NCBI RefSeq assembly: GCF_902859625.1 | Contig: NZ_CADIJX010000003.1 | Location: 496,001-560,000 of the forward strand | Source of the DNA: Achromobacter pestifer | GTDB taxonomy: Bacteria; Pseudomonadota; Gammaproteobacteria; Burkholderiales; Burkholderiaceae_B | DNA: 64,000 bases | Direction of reading: 5' to 3' | Program-made: the position numbers and the translations under genes | The notes under the pieces: generated by a model | Database searches by the model: none | What the model was told of the DNA's origin: nothing | What the model saw: the letters and a program-made list of their open reading frames with translations, nothing else | Shown here: piece by piece, positions 17,548-27,031 of the stretch | Position numbering within the stretch: the first letter of the stretch is position 1 | Layout: every line of letters starts with the position of its first letter

Positions 17548-18676
17548 ACCCCAATGCTTGGGCTGGTTGCGCCGGTCGCCGCGTGTCCGCCGCTTGTGCC
17601 GGTCCACGAGCCTCTGGCGTACTGCGCAACCGGCTGCGCAGGCGTTCCACCGGATCGGCGATCAGGCCGTTGAGCAGCGCTGAAAACCCGATACAGCCCG
17701 TGATCACCAATGCCGCGAAGAGCATGGGTTGGTGCATCTCGACTTCGTTCAGCAGCCAGCTAAAGAACATGATCACCAGCGAATGACAGATATAGATCGG
17801 ATAGCTCAGTTCTCCGATCGCCTTGTCCAGCCGGTGCCGCGATTGGAACAAGAAGGCCAGGGGCAGCAGTGCCGCGAACAGCAGGACCGCCAGCGCATCG
17901 CGCACGTTGTGGTTCAGGCCGATCGAAAAATGAAGCAGGCAATAGACGAACAGCACGGCGCTGCCCAGTTCCGGCAAGCGATTGAAGCGGCGGGTCCAGG
18001 CCTTGCACCGTGGCAGCAACACTTGATGGGACAGCGATCCGATCAGGAACAACGCCAATTCCGTGGGGAAGAAACGGTAGGTCCATGGGTCGGTCAGCCC
18101 GATGCCGGTCATGATGAGCACGCCGCGCAAGGCCAGCGACGCCAGCAGCAGCGCGACCAGCCGGCGGGGGGAGCCCAGCACGAATGGCGCCACCAGATAG
18201 AAACTCATCTCCACGCCCAGCGTCCAGGCCTGCGGCACCAGCAGTCCCTGATACAGAGGCACTTCGCTGTGCGCGAAGCTTCCCGTGAAGGCCAGGGCGG
18301 AATGCTCAATACCGAAGAACATCAGCCAGTCCTGGCCCAGAATGAACAGATTCGACAGCACCAGGAACAGGTCAGCGGAAAAGGGCAGCGCGTCGTAGAA
18401 GCGGAAGAATGCACCGCCGCTCAGCGCATGCGCCACCAATGTCAGGGCGGCCACCGCCAGATAAATGGGGAACAGCCGTAGGAAGCGGTTGGCGTAGAAC
18501 TTGCCCGTTGCGCCCTGGTAGTTGTCCGTGGACGTCAAGACAAAGGAAATCAGGAAACCCGAAATCACATAGAACAGCTGTACTGCCAGCCGGCCTCCGA
18601 CCAGATGATCGGCGTAGCCGCCGCCCAGGTGGTCCAGCACCACTGACAGCGCCAGTAAGGTTCTTAAAAATCCCAT
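17528..18676 (-). CDS. acyltransferase family 3 membrane protein (OafA/YrhL-like)
   Basis: A 382-residue polytopic inner-membrane protein with about ten helices. The N-terminal segment LRTLLALSVVLDHLGGG contains the conserved His of acyltransferase-3 proteins, and RFLRLFPIYL is the second signature. Members O-acylate lipopolysaccharide, capsule or other surface glycans using cytoplasmic acyl-CoA. I start at ATG 18676, with GGAG nine bases upstream; the longer upstream frame lacks family similarity. It stands alone, convergent with the XRE gene, without a glycan cluster nearby, so the acceptor cannot be inferred. Confidence 0.88.
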   Translation of the reverse strand: MGFLRTLLALSVVLDHLGGGYADHLVGGRLAVQLFYVISGFLISFVLTSTDNYQGATGKFYANRFLRLFPIYLAVAALTLVAHALSGGAFFRFYDALPFSADLFLVLSNLFILGQDWLMFFGIEHSALAFTGSFAHSEVPLYQGLLVPQAWTLGVEMSFYLVAPFVLGSPRRLVALLLASLALRGVLIMTGIGLTDPWTYRFFPTELALFLIGSLSHQVLLPRCKAWTRRFNRLPELGSAVLFVYCLLHFSIGLNHNVRDALAVLLFAALLPLAFLFQSRHRLDKAIGELSYPIYICHSLVIMFFSWLLNEVEMHQPMLFAALVITGCIGFSALLNGLIADPVERLRSRLRSTPEARGPAQAADTRRPAQPAQALGSIRRAP

Positions 18677-18988
18677 CGCCGTGTCTCCCGGTAGTCTTTT
18701 TGTTGGCCCCTGGGGCCGGACACTTGCGTCCGTGGTACCGCTGTGATCGGTGGCATTTCCCGGCACTTCCCCGTGTCGCCCGGGAGGGCCGGAAAAAATG
18801 GCCTGCAACGATTCTGCGCGCCCTCCCAGGCGGCCGCCATGCGGCATTCGATGCAGCTTCCTGCGCCATCGGTGTGAGAGCCCAGGCTGGGATTGCTGCT
18901 TTTGGATACGGCTGTAGGAGGAGGAAAGGACGTTCTGGCCCAGTGGCGGTTACAGTCGGGGGGTATGTATTTCTTAGGAGTGCCATCC
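18677..18988. other. divergent promoter region
   Basis: 312 bp between the acyltransferase start and the first META lipoprotein. It holds a GGCCCC-T-GGGGCC dyad near 18702 and the Shine-Dalgarno TAGGAG of the lipoprotein at its right end. I see no coding frame with a plausible start, and no recognisable operator. Confidence 0.5.
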
Positions 18989-19519
18989 ATGCTTACCCAT
19001 TTGTCCTCGCGTTGCCGGCTGCTTTGCCTGAGCCTCTTGGCCGTGACATTGGCGGGTTGTGCGGGGTCCACCGGTGGCGCTCGCGCCTCGGGCGCCGCTG
19101 CGGCCAACGCCGCCAGCAGCGCTGATTCGCTGGCTCAGACCAGTTGGGAATTGGTGCGCTGGACGCAGCCGGGTGGCGCGTTGCGCGACATTCCGCATGG
19201 CGACAACGGCGAACCCGTGCGGCTGACGTTCCTGGCACAAGGCAAGCAATATCGCGTGAACGGGTTTTCGGGCTGCAACCGGTACATGGGTTCGTACAAA
19301 CTGGAAAGCGGCAAGCTCTTCATCGACGCGCCCGCCACGACCCGCATGGCCTGCGGGGCGCCCGCGCGCGCCGCCCTGGAAGCGGATTACTTGCGTGGCC
19401 TGACCATCATCGAGACGTTCACGCTGGATAACGGTGGCGCTCCGCGGCATCTGACATTCAATCTGCGCGGGGGCGACGTCCTGGAATTCGAGCGCCGCCA
19501 GGATCCGCCGACGCCGTAA
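18989..19519 (+). CDS. META-domain lipoprotein (HslJ-like)
   Basis: A 176-residue lipoprotein: signal peptide with lipobox LAGC (Cys near residue 24), a short Ala/Ser-rich linker, then a META domain (about 48-170) with the usual features TSWELVRW, FSGCNRYMGSY and TTRMACG. META/HslJ proteins are envelope proteins linked in E. coli to heat-shock and novobiocin resistance; biochemical function is unclear. TAGGAG lies eight bases before the ATG; an upstream in-frame start would bury the signal peptide. It is followed 135 bp later by a second META protein. Confidence 0.9.
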   Translation: MLTHLSSRCRLLCLSLLAVTLAGCAGSTGGARASGAAAANAASSADSLAQTSWELVRWTQPGGALRDIPHGDNGEPVRLTFLAQGKQYRVNGFSGCNRYMGSYKLESGKLFIDAPATTRMACGAPARAALEADYLRGLTIIETFTLDNGGAPRHLTFNLRGGDVLEFERRQDPPTP

Positions 19520-19654
19520 TGCGCGACATCGCGGATATCCGTTTCAGACGGTTTTCCGCATGAAAACGGGGGCAGGGCAGGCCTACAATGGCGTTGCCCG
19601 ACCCCGGCGACGTGCGCGGGGCGAGGCATTCCTTGCCGATTCCGGGAGACCCTC

Positions 19655-20452
19655 ATGTCCTTTTCCGCTTCCTTGCGCTGGGTGGCGCCGTGCATCTTGT
19701 CCGTCGGTCTGGCCGCTTGCGCGTCGCCGCCGCCGCGGGCCGCGGACGGGCAGGATCCCCGCTTCCAACCTGCGTCGGCGTCTGACATCCTGGCGCAAAC
19801 CGGCTGGGACCTGGCACGCTGGACCCAGCCGGGCGGCGGCCTGCGCACCATCCCGCATCCGTCCACGAATTCCCGGCCGATCACGGTCAGCTTCATCCAT
19901 GATCGGGGTTCTCCCCGCATGTCGGGCTTTGCGGGCTGCAACCAGTACAACGCGCCGTATACGGTCGCCAACGGTCAATTGATCGTGCAGGCGAATCCGG
20001 TGGCGACGATGATGGCCTGCGCCCCGCAGAACATGGCGCTGGAACGCGATTTCCTGGCCGGGCTGACCCGCATCACCGCCACGTCGCTGGACAACACCAA
20101 CAATCCGCAGCGCATGACCTGGGTGCTTAGCTCTGGCGATACGCTGGACTTCGGCCGTCGCGTCGACCCCGTGGCCGGTGGCCAGACGGGGCCGACCAAG
20201 CTGGTCTACGTGAATTCGGAACGGGTGCCTTGCACCGCCGGGGCAGGGCGAGCCATGTGCTACCAGGTACGCGACAGCGCCTCCCAGCCCTGGCAGTTCT
20301 GGTATGGGGACATCACCGGCTTCAATTTCCAACCGGGCATTCGCTATCGCCTGCGCGTGGTCGAGGTCACCGACCCGAATCCGCCGGCCGACGCCTCGAC
20401 CGTGCGCTGGGTGCTGGACGCCGTGATCGAGCAGGAAATCGTCAATCGTTGA
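19655..20452 (+). CDS. META-DUF4377 domain lipoprotein
   Basis: A 265-residue lipoprotein, lipobox LAAC (Cys near 22). A META domain follows at about 45-165 ([34 protein letters not shown]), then a C-terminal DUF4377 domain at about 180-262 ([39 protein letters not shown]). The segment RWTQPGG is shared nearly verbatim with the preceding gene, pointing to tandem duplication with later gain or loss of DUF4377. Both probably face the periplasm from an envelope membrane. Confidence 0.9.
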   Translation: MSFSASLRWVAPCILSVGLAACASPPPRAADGQDPRFQPASASDILAQTGWDLARWTQPGGGLRTIPHPSTNSRPITVSFIHDRGSPRMSGFAGCNQYNAPYTVANGQLIVQANPVATMMACAPQNMALERDFLAGLTRITATSLDNTNNPQRMTWVLSSGDTLDFGRRVDPVAGGQTGPTKLVYVNSERVPCTAGAGRAMCYQVRDSASQPWQFWYGDITGFNFQPGIRYRLRVVEVTDPNPPADASTVRWVLDAVIEQEIVNR

Positions 20453-20537
20453 GCCGGATCAAGGTGGGCGGCGGGCGGGCCAACCCGCCCAGCGATTACT
20501 ATTACGGGCTTCGCCGTCCGTTTTCCTTCGCTTTGCC

Positions 20538-21275
20538 ATGACTTCCGTCGTCAATATCGCCGCCTACAAATTCGTTTCGCTGGATGCCTTGCCCGAGCTA
20601 CGCGCCCATCTGCTGGCCCAAGCCGGCGACGCTTTGCTCAAGGGCACCATCCTGCTGGCCGAAGAAGGCATCAACCTTTTCCTGGCGGGCCCGGCCGAGG
20701 GCATCGACGCCTTTCTGCAAACGCTGCGCGTGGATGCACGTTTCGCGGACCTGGAAGTCAAGTTCAGCCACAGCGACGGCGTGCCGTTCCGCAAGCTGCT
20801 GGTGAAGATCAAGCGCGAGATCATCCGCATGGATCACCCGGCCATCCGTCCCGAATCCGGCCGCGCGCCGGGCGTGGACGCGCAGACGCTGGCGCGCTGG
20901 CTGGCGCAGGGCGTGGATGACGCCGGACGGCCCGTCGTCATGCTGGACACCCGCAATGCGTTTGAAGTGGACGAAGGCACGTTCAAGAACGCCATCGACT
21001 GGCGCATTGACCGTTTCACGCAATTCCCCGCCGCCGTCCAGGCGCATCGCGCCGAACTCGAAGGCAAGACCGTCGTCAGCTTCTGCACGGGCGGCATCCG
21101 CTGCGAGAAGGCCGCCATCTATATGAACGAAGCCGGCATCTCGAATGTCTACCAGCTGGATGGCGGCATTCTCAAGTACTTCGAGGAAACCGGCGGCCCG
21201 GGTTACGAAGGCAAGTGCTTCGTGTTCGACGAGCGCCGTTCGCTGGACCCGGAGCTGGCGCCTAGTAACACGTAG
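20538..21275 (+). CDS. trhO: tRNA uridine(34) hydroxylase, rhodanese-like
   Basis: A 245-residue cytoplasmic protein: N-terminal UPF0176 acylphosphatase-like domain (about 1-95) and a rhodanese domain (about 110-215) with active-site loop [10 protein letters not shown]. TrhO (YceA) proteins catalyse oxygen-dependent formation of 5-hydroxyuridine at the tRNA wobble position. The protein is shorter than E. coli TrhO because the C-terminal zinc-like extension is missing; it ends soon after [10 protein letters not shown]. No Shine-Dalgarno is seen before the ATG. A strong terminator follows. Confidence 0.9.
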   Translation: MTSVVNIAAYKFVSLDALPELRAHLLAQAGDALLKGTILLAEEGINLFLAGPAEGIDAFLQTLRVDARFADLEVKFSHSDGVPFRKLLVKIKREIIRMDHPAIRPESGRAPGVDAQTLARWLAQGVDDAGRPVVMLDTRNAFEVDEGTFKNAIDWRIDRFTQFPAAVQAHRAELEGKTVVSFCTGGIRCEKAAIYMNEAGISNVYQLDGGILKYFEETGGPGYEGKCFVFDERRSLDPELAPSNT

Positions 21276-21285
21276 TGCCGATTTA

Positions 21286-21327
21286 CCCATGAAAAGAGCC
21301 CGCCGATTGGCGGGCTCTTTTCATGGG
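21286..21327. terminator. bidirectional terminator between trhO and metG
   Basis: A perfect 19-bp stem (21286-21304 with 21309-21327) around a GATT loop. The core is GAAAAGAGCCCGCC/GGCGGGCTCTTTTC, giving a T-run near the 3' side on both strands. It serves convergent trhO and metG. Confidence 0.9.
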
Positions 21328-21343
21328 GCAAGGTGTGAGGCGA

Positions 21344-23410
21344 TCAGCGCACGCGCATGCCGGGCTTGGCGCCGGGGAACGGTTCCAGCACGTAGATGCC
21401 GGTGTCCACGGCTTCGTCCGCGTGGCTGGCGGCCAGCACCATGCCTTCGGACACGCCGAACTTCATCTTGCGGGGGGCCAGGTTGGCCACCATGACGGTC
21501 AGCTTGCCGATCAGGTCTTCCGGCTTGTAGGCCGACTTGATGCCCGAGAACACGTTGCGGTGGCGGCCTTCGCCCACGTCGAGCGTCAGGCGCAGCAGCT
21601 TGGTCGAGCCTTCGACTTGTTCGCAATTGACGATCTGCGCGATGCGCAGGTCGACGCGGGCGAAGTCGTCGATGGAAATCGTTTCGGCCAGGGGTTCGCC
21701 GCCAGGGACCACCACCGGGGCGGCGGGCGGCTCGAACAGGTCTTCCAGCATTTGCGGTTCAACGCGCTGCATCAGGTGTTTGAACGGTGCGACGCGCTGC
21801 GGCAGCACGGCAGCGTCGGCCCAGGTGAACGGGGCCTGGGCGCCGAAGAGCTCCAGCGCCACGCGCTCGGCCAGCGAAGGCAGCACGGGGGCCAGCATCA
21901 CGGACAGGGCCTTGAAGCCTGCCAGCGAACGCGAGCAGATGTCTTGCAGCGCGGCCTTCTGTGCGTCGTCCGCGGTGGCGATGCCCTTGGCCAGCACCCA
22001 CGGCTGAGCCGTGTCGAACGCCTGGTTGATGCCGTCGGCGTAGGCCATGATTTCGCGGATGGCGCGGTTGTATTCGCGGGCCTCGAATGCGGCGCGAATG
22101 GATTCCGCCTGGGCGGCGTACTCCGCGGACAACGCGGCGGTATCGCCCGAATAACCCAGCACGCCGTCGAAGTGCTTGGTAATGAAGCTGGCGGCGCGGC
22201 TGGCGATGTTGACGTACTTGCCGACCAAATCGCTGTTGACGCGGGCGATGAAATCTTCGGGGTTGAAGTCCATGTCTTCGACCCGGGCGTTCAGCTTGGC
22301 GGCGATGTAGTAGCGCATCCATTCGGCGTTCATGCCGATTTCCAGATAGCGCAGCGGCGAGATGCCGGTGCCGCGGCTCTTGGACATTTTTTCACCGCTG
22401 ACGGTGATGAAACCGTGCACGTTCACAGCGTCCGGCGTCTTGCGGCCGGCGAACTTCAGCATCGCGGGCCAGAACAGCGCGTGGAAATACACGATGTCCT
22501 TGCCGATGAAGTGGACTTGTTCGGTGGTGCCGTTGGGATCGAGCAGGGCGTCGAAATCCAGGCCCTTGACCTCGCAGTAAGACTTCAACGACGCCAGATA
22601 GCCGACCGGCGCGTCCAGCCACACGTAGAAATACTTGCCCGGCGCGTCAGGGATCTCGATGCCGAAGTAGGGCGAATCGCGCGAAATGTCCCAGTCGCCC
22701 AGCTTGGCCTCGCCGTCTTCGGCGCCCAGCCATTCGCGGGTCTTGGCCAGCATTTCCGGTTGCAGGTGCTTGCCGCCGTTGGCGTTCGAGCCGGTGGTCC
22801 ATTGTTGCAGGAACTCCACGCAGCGCGGGTCGGACAGCTTGAAGAAGAAATGGTCCGACGACTTCAACACGGGCGTGGCGCCGGTCAGCGCCGAGTACGG
22901 ATTGATCAGCTCGGTGGGCGCGTAGACGGCGCCACAGACTTCGCACGAATCGCCGTACTGGTCCTTGGCATGGCACTTGGGGCATTCGCCCTTGATGTAG
23001 CGGTCGGCCAGGAACATGCCCTTGACCGGATCGTAGAACTGCTCGATGGAGCGCGTTTCGATCAGGCCCTGGGCCTTCAGCGCGCGATAGATGTCGTGCG
23101 ACAGCGCGACGTTCTCGGCGGAATCCGTGGAATGCCAGTGGTCAAAGCGGATGTGGAAGCCGTTCAGGTATTGCGGCCGTTCGGCAGCGTAGCGGGCGAC
23201 CAGCGCCTGCGGCGTGATGCCTTCTTTTTCCGCCTTCAACATGATGGGCGCACCGTGCGCGTCATCCGCACCTACAAAGTGCACCGTGTGGCCCGCCATT
23301 CGCATCGAACGAACCCAGATATCAGCCTGGATGTACTCCATGATGTGGCCGATGTGGAAAGATCCGTTGGCGTAGGGCAGCGCAGTGGTGACAAATAGGG
23401 TGCGAGACAT
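21344..23410 (-). CDS. metG: methionyl-tRNA synthetase
   Basis: A 688-residue class I aminoacyl-tRNA synthetase. HIGH is near residue 21 ([11 protein letters not shown]) and KMSKS near 340. A zinc-binding knuckle CPKC...CEVC sits in the connective domain. A C-terminal EMAP-II-like tRNA-binding domain (from about 580; [11 protein letters not shown]) makes this the long dimeric form, as in E. coli (677 residues). It charges tRNA-Met and initiator tRNA. ATG 23410 is chosen; a TTG three codons upstream is less likely. Confidence 0.97.
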   Translation of the reverse strand: MSRTLFVTTALPYANGSFHIGHIMEYIQADIWVRSMRMAGHTVHFVGADDAHGAPIMLKAEKEGITPQALVARYAAERPQYLNGFHIRFDHWHSTDSAENVALSHDIYRALKAQGLIETRSIEQFYDPVKGMFLADRYIKGECPKCHAKDQYGDSCEVCGAVYAPTELINPYSALTGATPVLKSSDHFFFKLSDPRCVEFLQQWTTGSNANGGKHLQPEMLAKTREWLGAEDGEAKLGDWDISRDSPYFGIEIPDAPGKYFYVWLDAPVGYLASLKSYCEVKGLDFDALLDPNGTTEQVHFIGKDIVYFHALFWPAMLKFAGRKTPDAVNVHGFITVSGEKMSKSRGTGISPLRYLEIGMNAEWMRYYIAAKLNARVEDMDFNPEDFIARVNSDLVGKYVNIASRAASFITKHFDGVLGYSGDTAALSAEYAAQAESIRAAFEAREYNRAIREIMAYADGINQAFDTAQPWVLAKGIATADDAQKAALQDICSRSLAGFKALSVMLAPVLPSLAERVALELFGAQAPFTWADAAVLPQRVAPFKHLMQRVEPQMLEDLFEPPAAPVVVPGGEPLAETISIDDFARVDLRIAQIVNCEQVEGSTKLLRLTLDVGEGRHRNVFSGIKSAYKPEDLIGKLTVMVANLAPRKMKFGVSEGMVLAASHADEAVDTGIYVLEPFPGAKPGMRVR

Positions 23411-23666
23411 GGTTGTCAATAGAGGTTGAGGGGAAAAGGGGTTGGTCGGCCATTTTAGGGCAACGGCGAAGACTTGCCCGCGCCGGGGGCCTCGGGTGAC
23501 CGATAACGACGCAACCCGCCCATCGCAAGGCTGCGAAGGAGGCGGGTTGATGGGGGAGGCGTCCGGGCGCCGGATGCAGGCCGTCAGGGCGGCTACGCCC
23601 CGGTGGCATGCGAAACGGCTGCCAGCTTGCGCCGCAGGCGGCGCAAGCGGTTACGGAAAGCCGCCG

Positions 23667-23942
23667 TTAACGGATTTCGCGCGCTTCGACGTCGATCACG
23701 TCACCACGCGGCTGCGTGGCGAAGGGGGCGGTGGCGGACTGGAACGGACCCGGTCGGACGCCTTGGCGCTGGCTCCAATAGGCGCGAACGCCGAAAGGTT
23801 TGCCGCGCACCTTGGCGACCACGTACAGGATCGCCACGGCGATCGCCGTGGACAGCATGAAGACCAGCGCCATCGCCATACCGATCAAGGCCAGGGCGGC
23901 GAAAAGGACGGCACGAAAGAAGCGGATAAGTGTGTTGGTCAT
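23667..23942 (-). CDS. small membrane protein of unknown function
   Basis: A 91-residue protein: two overlapping hydrophobic stretches (about 10-48; AVLFAALALIGMAMALVF and AIAVAILYVVAKV) then a polar, Pro/Gln-rich cytoplasmic or periplasmic tail ending VIDVEAREIR. I recognise no named family. It is divergent from apbC and upstream of metG on the same strand, separated from metG by 256 bp containing a 10-bp perfect hairpin (23625-23648). Coding is supported by its membrane pattern and a reasonable ATG at 23942. Confidence 0.65.
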   Translation of the reverse strand: MTNTLIRFFRAVLFAALALIGMAMALVFMLSTAIAVAILYVVAKVRGKPFGVRAYWSQRQGVRPGPFQSATAPFATQPRGDVIDVEAREIR

Positions 23943-24043
23943 GAAGGTCGGATGCAAAACGCAGCGAAAGGTTCCCGTGTATCCGCTATCCTTTAGGGGA
24001 TGGCGGCCCGCAGAAGCCGCGCTGCCTACGGAACCATAGTGAC

Positions 24044-25132
24044 ATGAGTATAACGATAGAACACATCCGCGCCGCTTTGCGCGCCGCGCACGACCCGAAC
24101 ACCGGATTGGACCTAGGCGTTTCTGTAAAAGATCGTGACATTCAATTAACCGGCGGCCGCGTCGCCCTGACGCTGGAACTAGGCTATCCGGCCGAAGGCG
24201 TCCGCGAACAGATCCGCGAAATTGCCGCTGCCGCGCTGGCGAGCGCCGGCGCCCCGGATGCGCAAGTCACCATTACCTGGAAAGTGGCGGCCCACGCCGT
24301 GCAGAAGGGCCTGAAGCCGCTGCCGAACGTGCGCAACATTATTGCAGTGGCCTCGGGCAAGGGCGGCGTGGGTAAAAGCACCACCGCCGTGAACCTGGCA
24401 TTGGCCCTGTCCGCCGAAGGCGCCAAGGTGGGTCTGCTGGACGCCGATATCTACGGCCCCAGCGTGCCGACGATGCTGGGCATTTCCGGCCGCCCGGAAA
24501 GCCTGGACAACAAAAGCATGGAGCCGCTGACGGGCCACGGCCTGCAAGCCAATTCCATCGGTTTCCTGATCGACGCCGATTCGCCGGCCATCTGGCGTGG
24601 CCCGATGGTCACCCAGGCGCTGGAGCAATTGCTGCGCCAGACCAATTGGCGCGACCTGGACTACCTGATCGTCGACATGCCCCCGGGCACGGGCGACGTG
24701 GCCCTGACCCTGGCGCAGAAAGTGCCGGTGGTGGGCGCTGTCATCGTCACCACGCCGCAGGACGTGGCGTTGCTGGATGCGCGCAAAGGCTTGCGCATGT
24801 TCCAGAAGGTGGACGTGCCGATCCTGGGCGTGGTCGAGAACATGGCGATCCATATCTGCTCGCAATGCGGGCACGCCGAGCACATCTTTGGCGAGGGCGG
24901 TGGCCAGCGCATGGCCGAGCAGTATCAAACCCCCTGGCTGGGCAGCCTGCCGTTGACGCTCGCCATCCGCGAACAGACGGATGCCGGCACGCCGACCGTC
25001 GTGTCGGACGCAGGCAGCGAAGCCGCCGCGCTCTATCGCGGCATTGCACGGAAGCTGGCAGCGGGCGTCGCGGCGCTACCGCGCGACATGGCCGGGAAAT
25101 TCCCGTCCATCGTCGTGCAGTCGCCGACCTGA
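24044..25132 (+). CDS. apbC: iron-sulfur cluster carrier ATPase, Mrp/ApbC
   Basis: A 362-residue P-loop NTPase: N-terminal MIP18/DUF59 domain (about 1-85), deviant Walker A GKGGVGKST (about 105-113), Walker B region YLIVDMPPGTGD, and the C-terminal CSQCG pair that binds a bridging Fe-S cluster between subunits. ApbC/Mrp transfers Fe-S clusters to apoproteins. No clear Shine-Dalgarno precedes the ATG. The next gene, tamA, begins 3 bp after the stop, so the three genes apbC-tamA-tamB are probably one transcript. Confidence 0.95.
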   Translation: MSITIEHIRAALRAAHDPNTGLDLGVSVKDRDIQLTGGRVALTLELGYPAEGVREQIREIAAAALASAGAPDAQVTITWKVAAHAVQKGLKPLPNVRNIIAVASGKGGVGKSTTAVNLALALSAEGAKVGLLDADIYGPSVPTMLGISGRPESLDNKSMEPLTGHGLQANSIGFLIDADSPAIWRGPMVTQALEQLLRQTNWRDLDYLIVDMPPGTGDVALTLAQKVPVVGAVIVTTPQDVALLDARKGLRMFQKVDVPILGVVENMAIHICSQCGHAEHIFGEGGGQRMAEQYQTPWLGSLPLTLAIREQTDAGTPTVVSDAGSEAAALYRGIARKLAAGVAALPRDMAGKFPSIVVQSPT

Positions 25133-25135
25133 CGC

Positions 25136-27031
25136 ATGCGGTGGGCAGCCCGAGCCTTCTTGGCTGGACTTTGCGTAGTATCGGGCGAGGCGCTGGCCAA
25201 ACGCCCGGAGATCATTGTGGACCCGGGTGGCGTGCCACCCGCCGCGCTGCAGGCGATTACCGAGGCGGTGGACGCGATTGCGCGCTTGGCCGAGGACCAG
25301 GACGGCGGTGAAATCAGCCGGCTGCGCCGGCGCGCGCGTGACGCGACGCTGGCGGCCCTGGCCACGCAGGGCTATTTCTCGCCCACGGTGACACTCGAGG
25401 CCGGCACCGATATCGGCGGGGAAACCTGGGATATCGGCATCGTGTCCGGCAAGCGCACCACTGTGTCGGACGTGGACTTGAAGTTCACGGGCCGCATCAC
25501 CCGCCCCGAATATGCGCAGCGCGTGCAGAAGCTGCGGGATGACTGGCAGCTCAAGCCAGGGCAGCCTTTCATCAATAGCGATTGGAACAAGGCCAAATCG
25601 ACCTTGTTGGACGAGATTTCCACGCGCGACTTCATGCTGGCGCGCATGACGGCCTCGCAGGCCGATATCCAGGCCGATACGGCGTCGGCCGTGCTGCACG
25701 TCACGATCGACAGCGGGCCGCAGGTGCGCATGGGCGAGCTGAACACGGAAGGCTTGAAGCGCGTGCCGGACAAGCTGGTGCAGCGCTATGTGCGCTATTC
25801 CGTCGGCTCGGCCTATGACCAGAATCGGCTGGACACCTGGCAGCAAGACTTGCAGTCCACCGCGTTCTTCCGGGGCGCTTTCGTGTCGCTGGAACAACCC
25901 GGCGCGGTGCAGCAACAGGTCCAGGATCCGAAATCCGACCGCGCCCGCGCGCCCGGCTCGACCGACCTGGCCGCCGCGACCCCGGCGGGCGATCCCTCCG
26001 TGTCGGGAGCGGTGCCGCCGCCAGCGGCTGTCTACGATTCCGACGGTGAAGTGACCTTGCCTGTGCAGGTGCGGGTGGTTGAGGCACCGCCCAAGCGCTT
26101 CACGGCGTCACTAGGCGTGGATGATGAAGCCGGCGTGCGCGTGGAATCGCTGTATCGGCAGAACGTGGTGTTCGGTCAGCCGCTGACGATGGAGACGGGC
26201 TTCAGCGTGGACCGGCTGCGCCAACGCGCCTATGCCGACTTCCTGCTGCCCCCGACCGAGCGTGGCTACAAGGATTCCATCGGTGTGCTGGCGGACCATT
26301 CCGATATCCAGGGCCTGGACGTGACCCGCTACGCCTTGGGTGCCACGCGCCTGCAAGAGCGCAAGGGCGCGGGCGACAGCCGGGTGGAATACGAAACTCG
26401 CTGGGGCCTGCTGCTGGCGCAGGATCACGTGAAGATCGATGGCGGCGACGAATACACCTTGCCGACGCTGACCGCGACGGCCGAGTGGCTGCGCCGCGAT
26501 GTGGACAACAAGTACGACCCGCGTGAAGGCAACCTGATCGCGGTGGGCGGCGGCGTGGGCGTCACGTTGGATACCGGCGAACCTTATACCCGCGCCCGGG
26601 TGCGGGCCCAGAAATGGTGGCCGATCGGCAAGCTGGACGTGCTGACGGTGCGCGGCGAGGTGGGCCGCGTATGGTCCAGCAGCAAAGTCCAGGTACCGGA
26701 CGATTTCGGTTTCCGCACGGGCGGCGCGCGCTCGATCCGGGGCTACAAATACCAAAGCATCGGCTTGCAGCGCGACAACGCCGTCGTCGGTGCGCCCACC
26801 CTGGTGGTGGGCAGCGTGGAATATGACCACTATTTCAATGAGCGCTGGGGCATGGGGGTGTTCGTTGACGCGGGCGACGCCGCGGAGTCGTTCGGCGACA
26901 TGTCGCTGGCGGTGGGCTACGGCGTGGGTGCCCGAGTGCGTACGCCGGCAGGACCGCTGTTCCTGGACCTGGCCTACGGCCAGCGTGAGCGCGACCTGCG
27001 TCTGCACTTTTCGTTGGGGATCGCGTTTTGA
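25136..27031 (+). CDS. tamA: outer-membrane TamA (autotransporter/OMP assembly factor)
   Basis: A 631-residue Omp85-family protein: signal peptide with cleavage after GEALA (about residue 20), periplasmic POTRA domains (about 40-300, including a Pro/Ala-rich insertion at about 270-300), and a C-terminal 16-strand barrel with the RSIRGYKYQSIG motif characteristic of Omp85 lid loops. It ends in Phe, as expected of an outer-membrane barrel. With TamB it forms the TAM complex that inserts some outer-membrane proteins and/or moves phospholipids. The stop overlaps the tamB start. Confidence 0.93.
   Translation: MRWAARAFLAGLCVVSGEALAKRPEIIVDPGGVPPAALQAITEAVDAIARLAEDQDGGEISRLRRRARDATLAALATQGYFSPTVTLEAGTDIGGETWDIGIVSGKRTTVSDVDLKFTGRITRPEYAQRVQKLRDDWQLKPGQPFINSDWNKAKSTLLDEISTRDFMLARMTASQADIQADTASAVLHVTIDSGPQVRMGELNTEGLKRVPDKLVQRYVRYSVGSAYDQNRLDTWQQDLQSTAFFRGAFVSLEQPGAVQQQVQDPKSDRARAPGSTDLAAATPAGDPSVSGAVPPPAAVYDSDGEVTLPVQVRVVEAPPKRFTASLGVDDEAGVRVESLYRQNVVFGQPLTMETGFSVDRLRQRAYADFLLPPTERGYKDSIGVLADHSDIQGLDVTRYALGATRLQERKGAGDSRVEYETRWGLLLAQDHVKIDGGDEYTLPTLTATAEWLRRDVDNKYDPREGNLIAVGGGVGVTLDTGEPYTRARVRAQKWWPIGKLDVLTVRGEVGRVWSSSKVQVPDDFGFRTGGARSIRGYKYQSIGLQRDNAVVGAPTLVVGSVEYDHYFNERWGMGVFVDAGDAAESFGDMSLAVGYGVGARVRTPAGPLFLDLAYGQRERDLRLHFSLGIAF

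Noticed and set aside
21323-23398. A 691-codon open frame on the plus strand, opposite metG
   Set aside because: It mirrors metG almost exactly, has no family motifs, no start signals and a composition typical of the antisense of GC-rich coding DNA.
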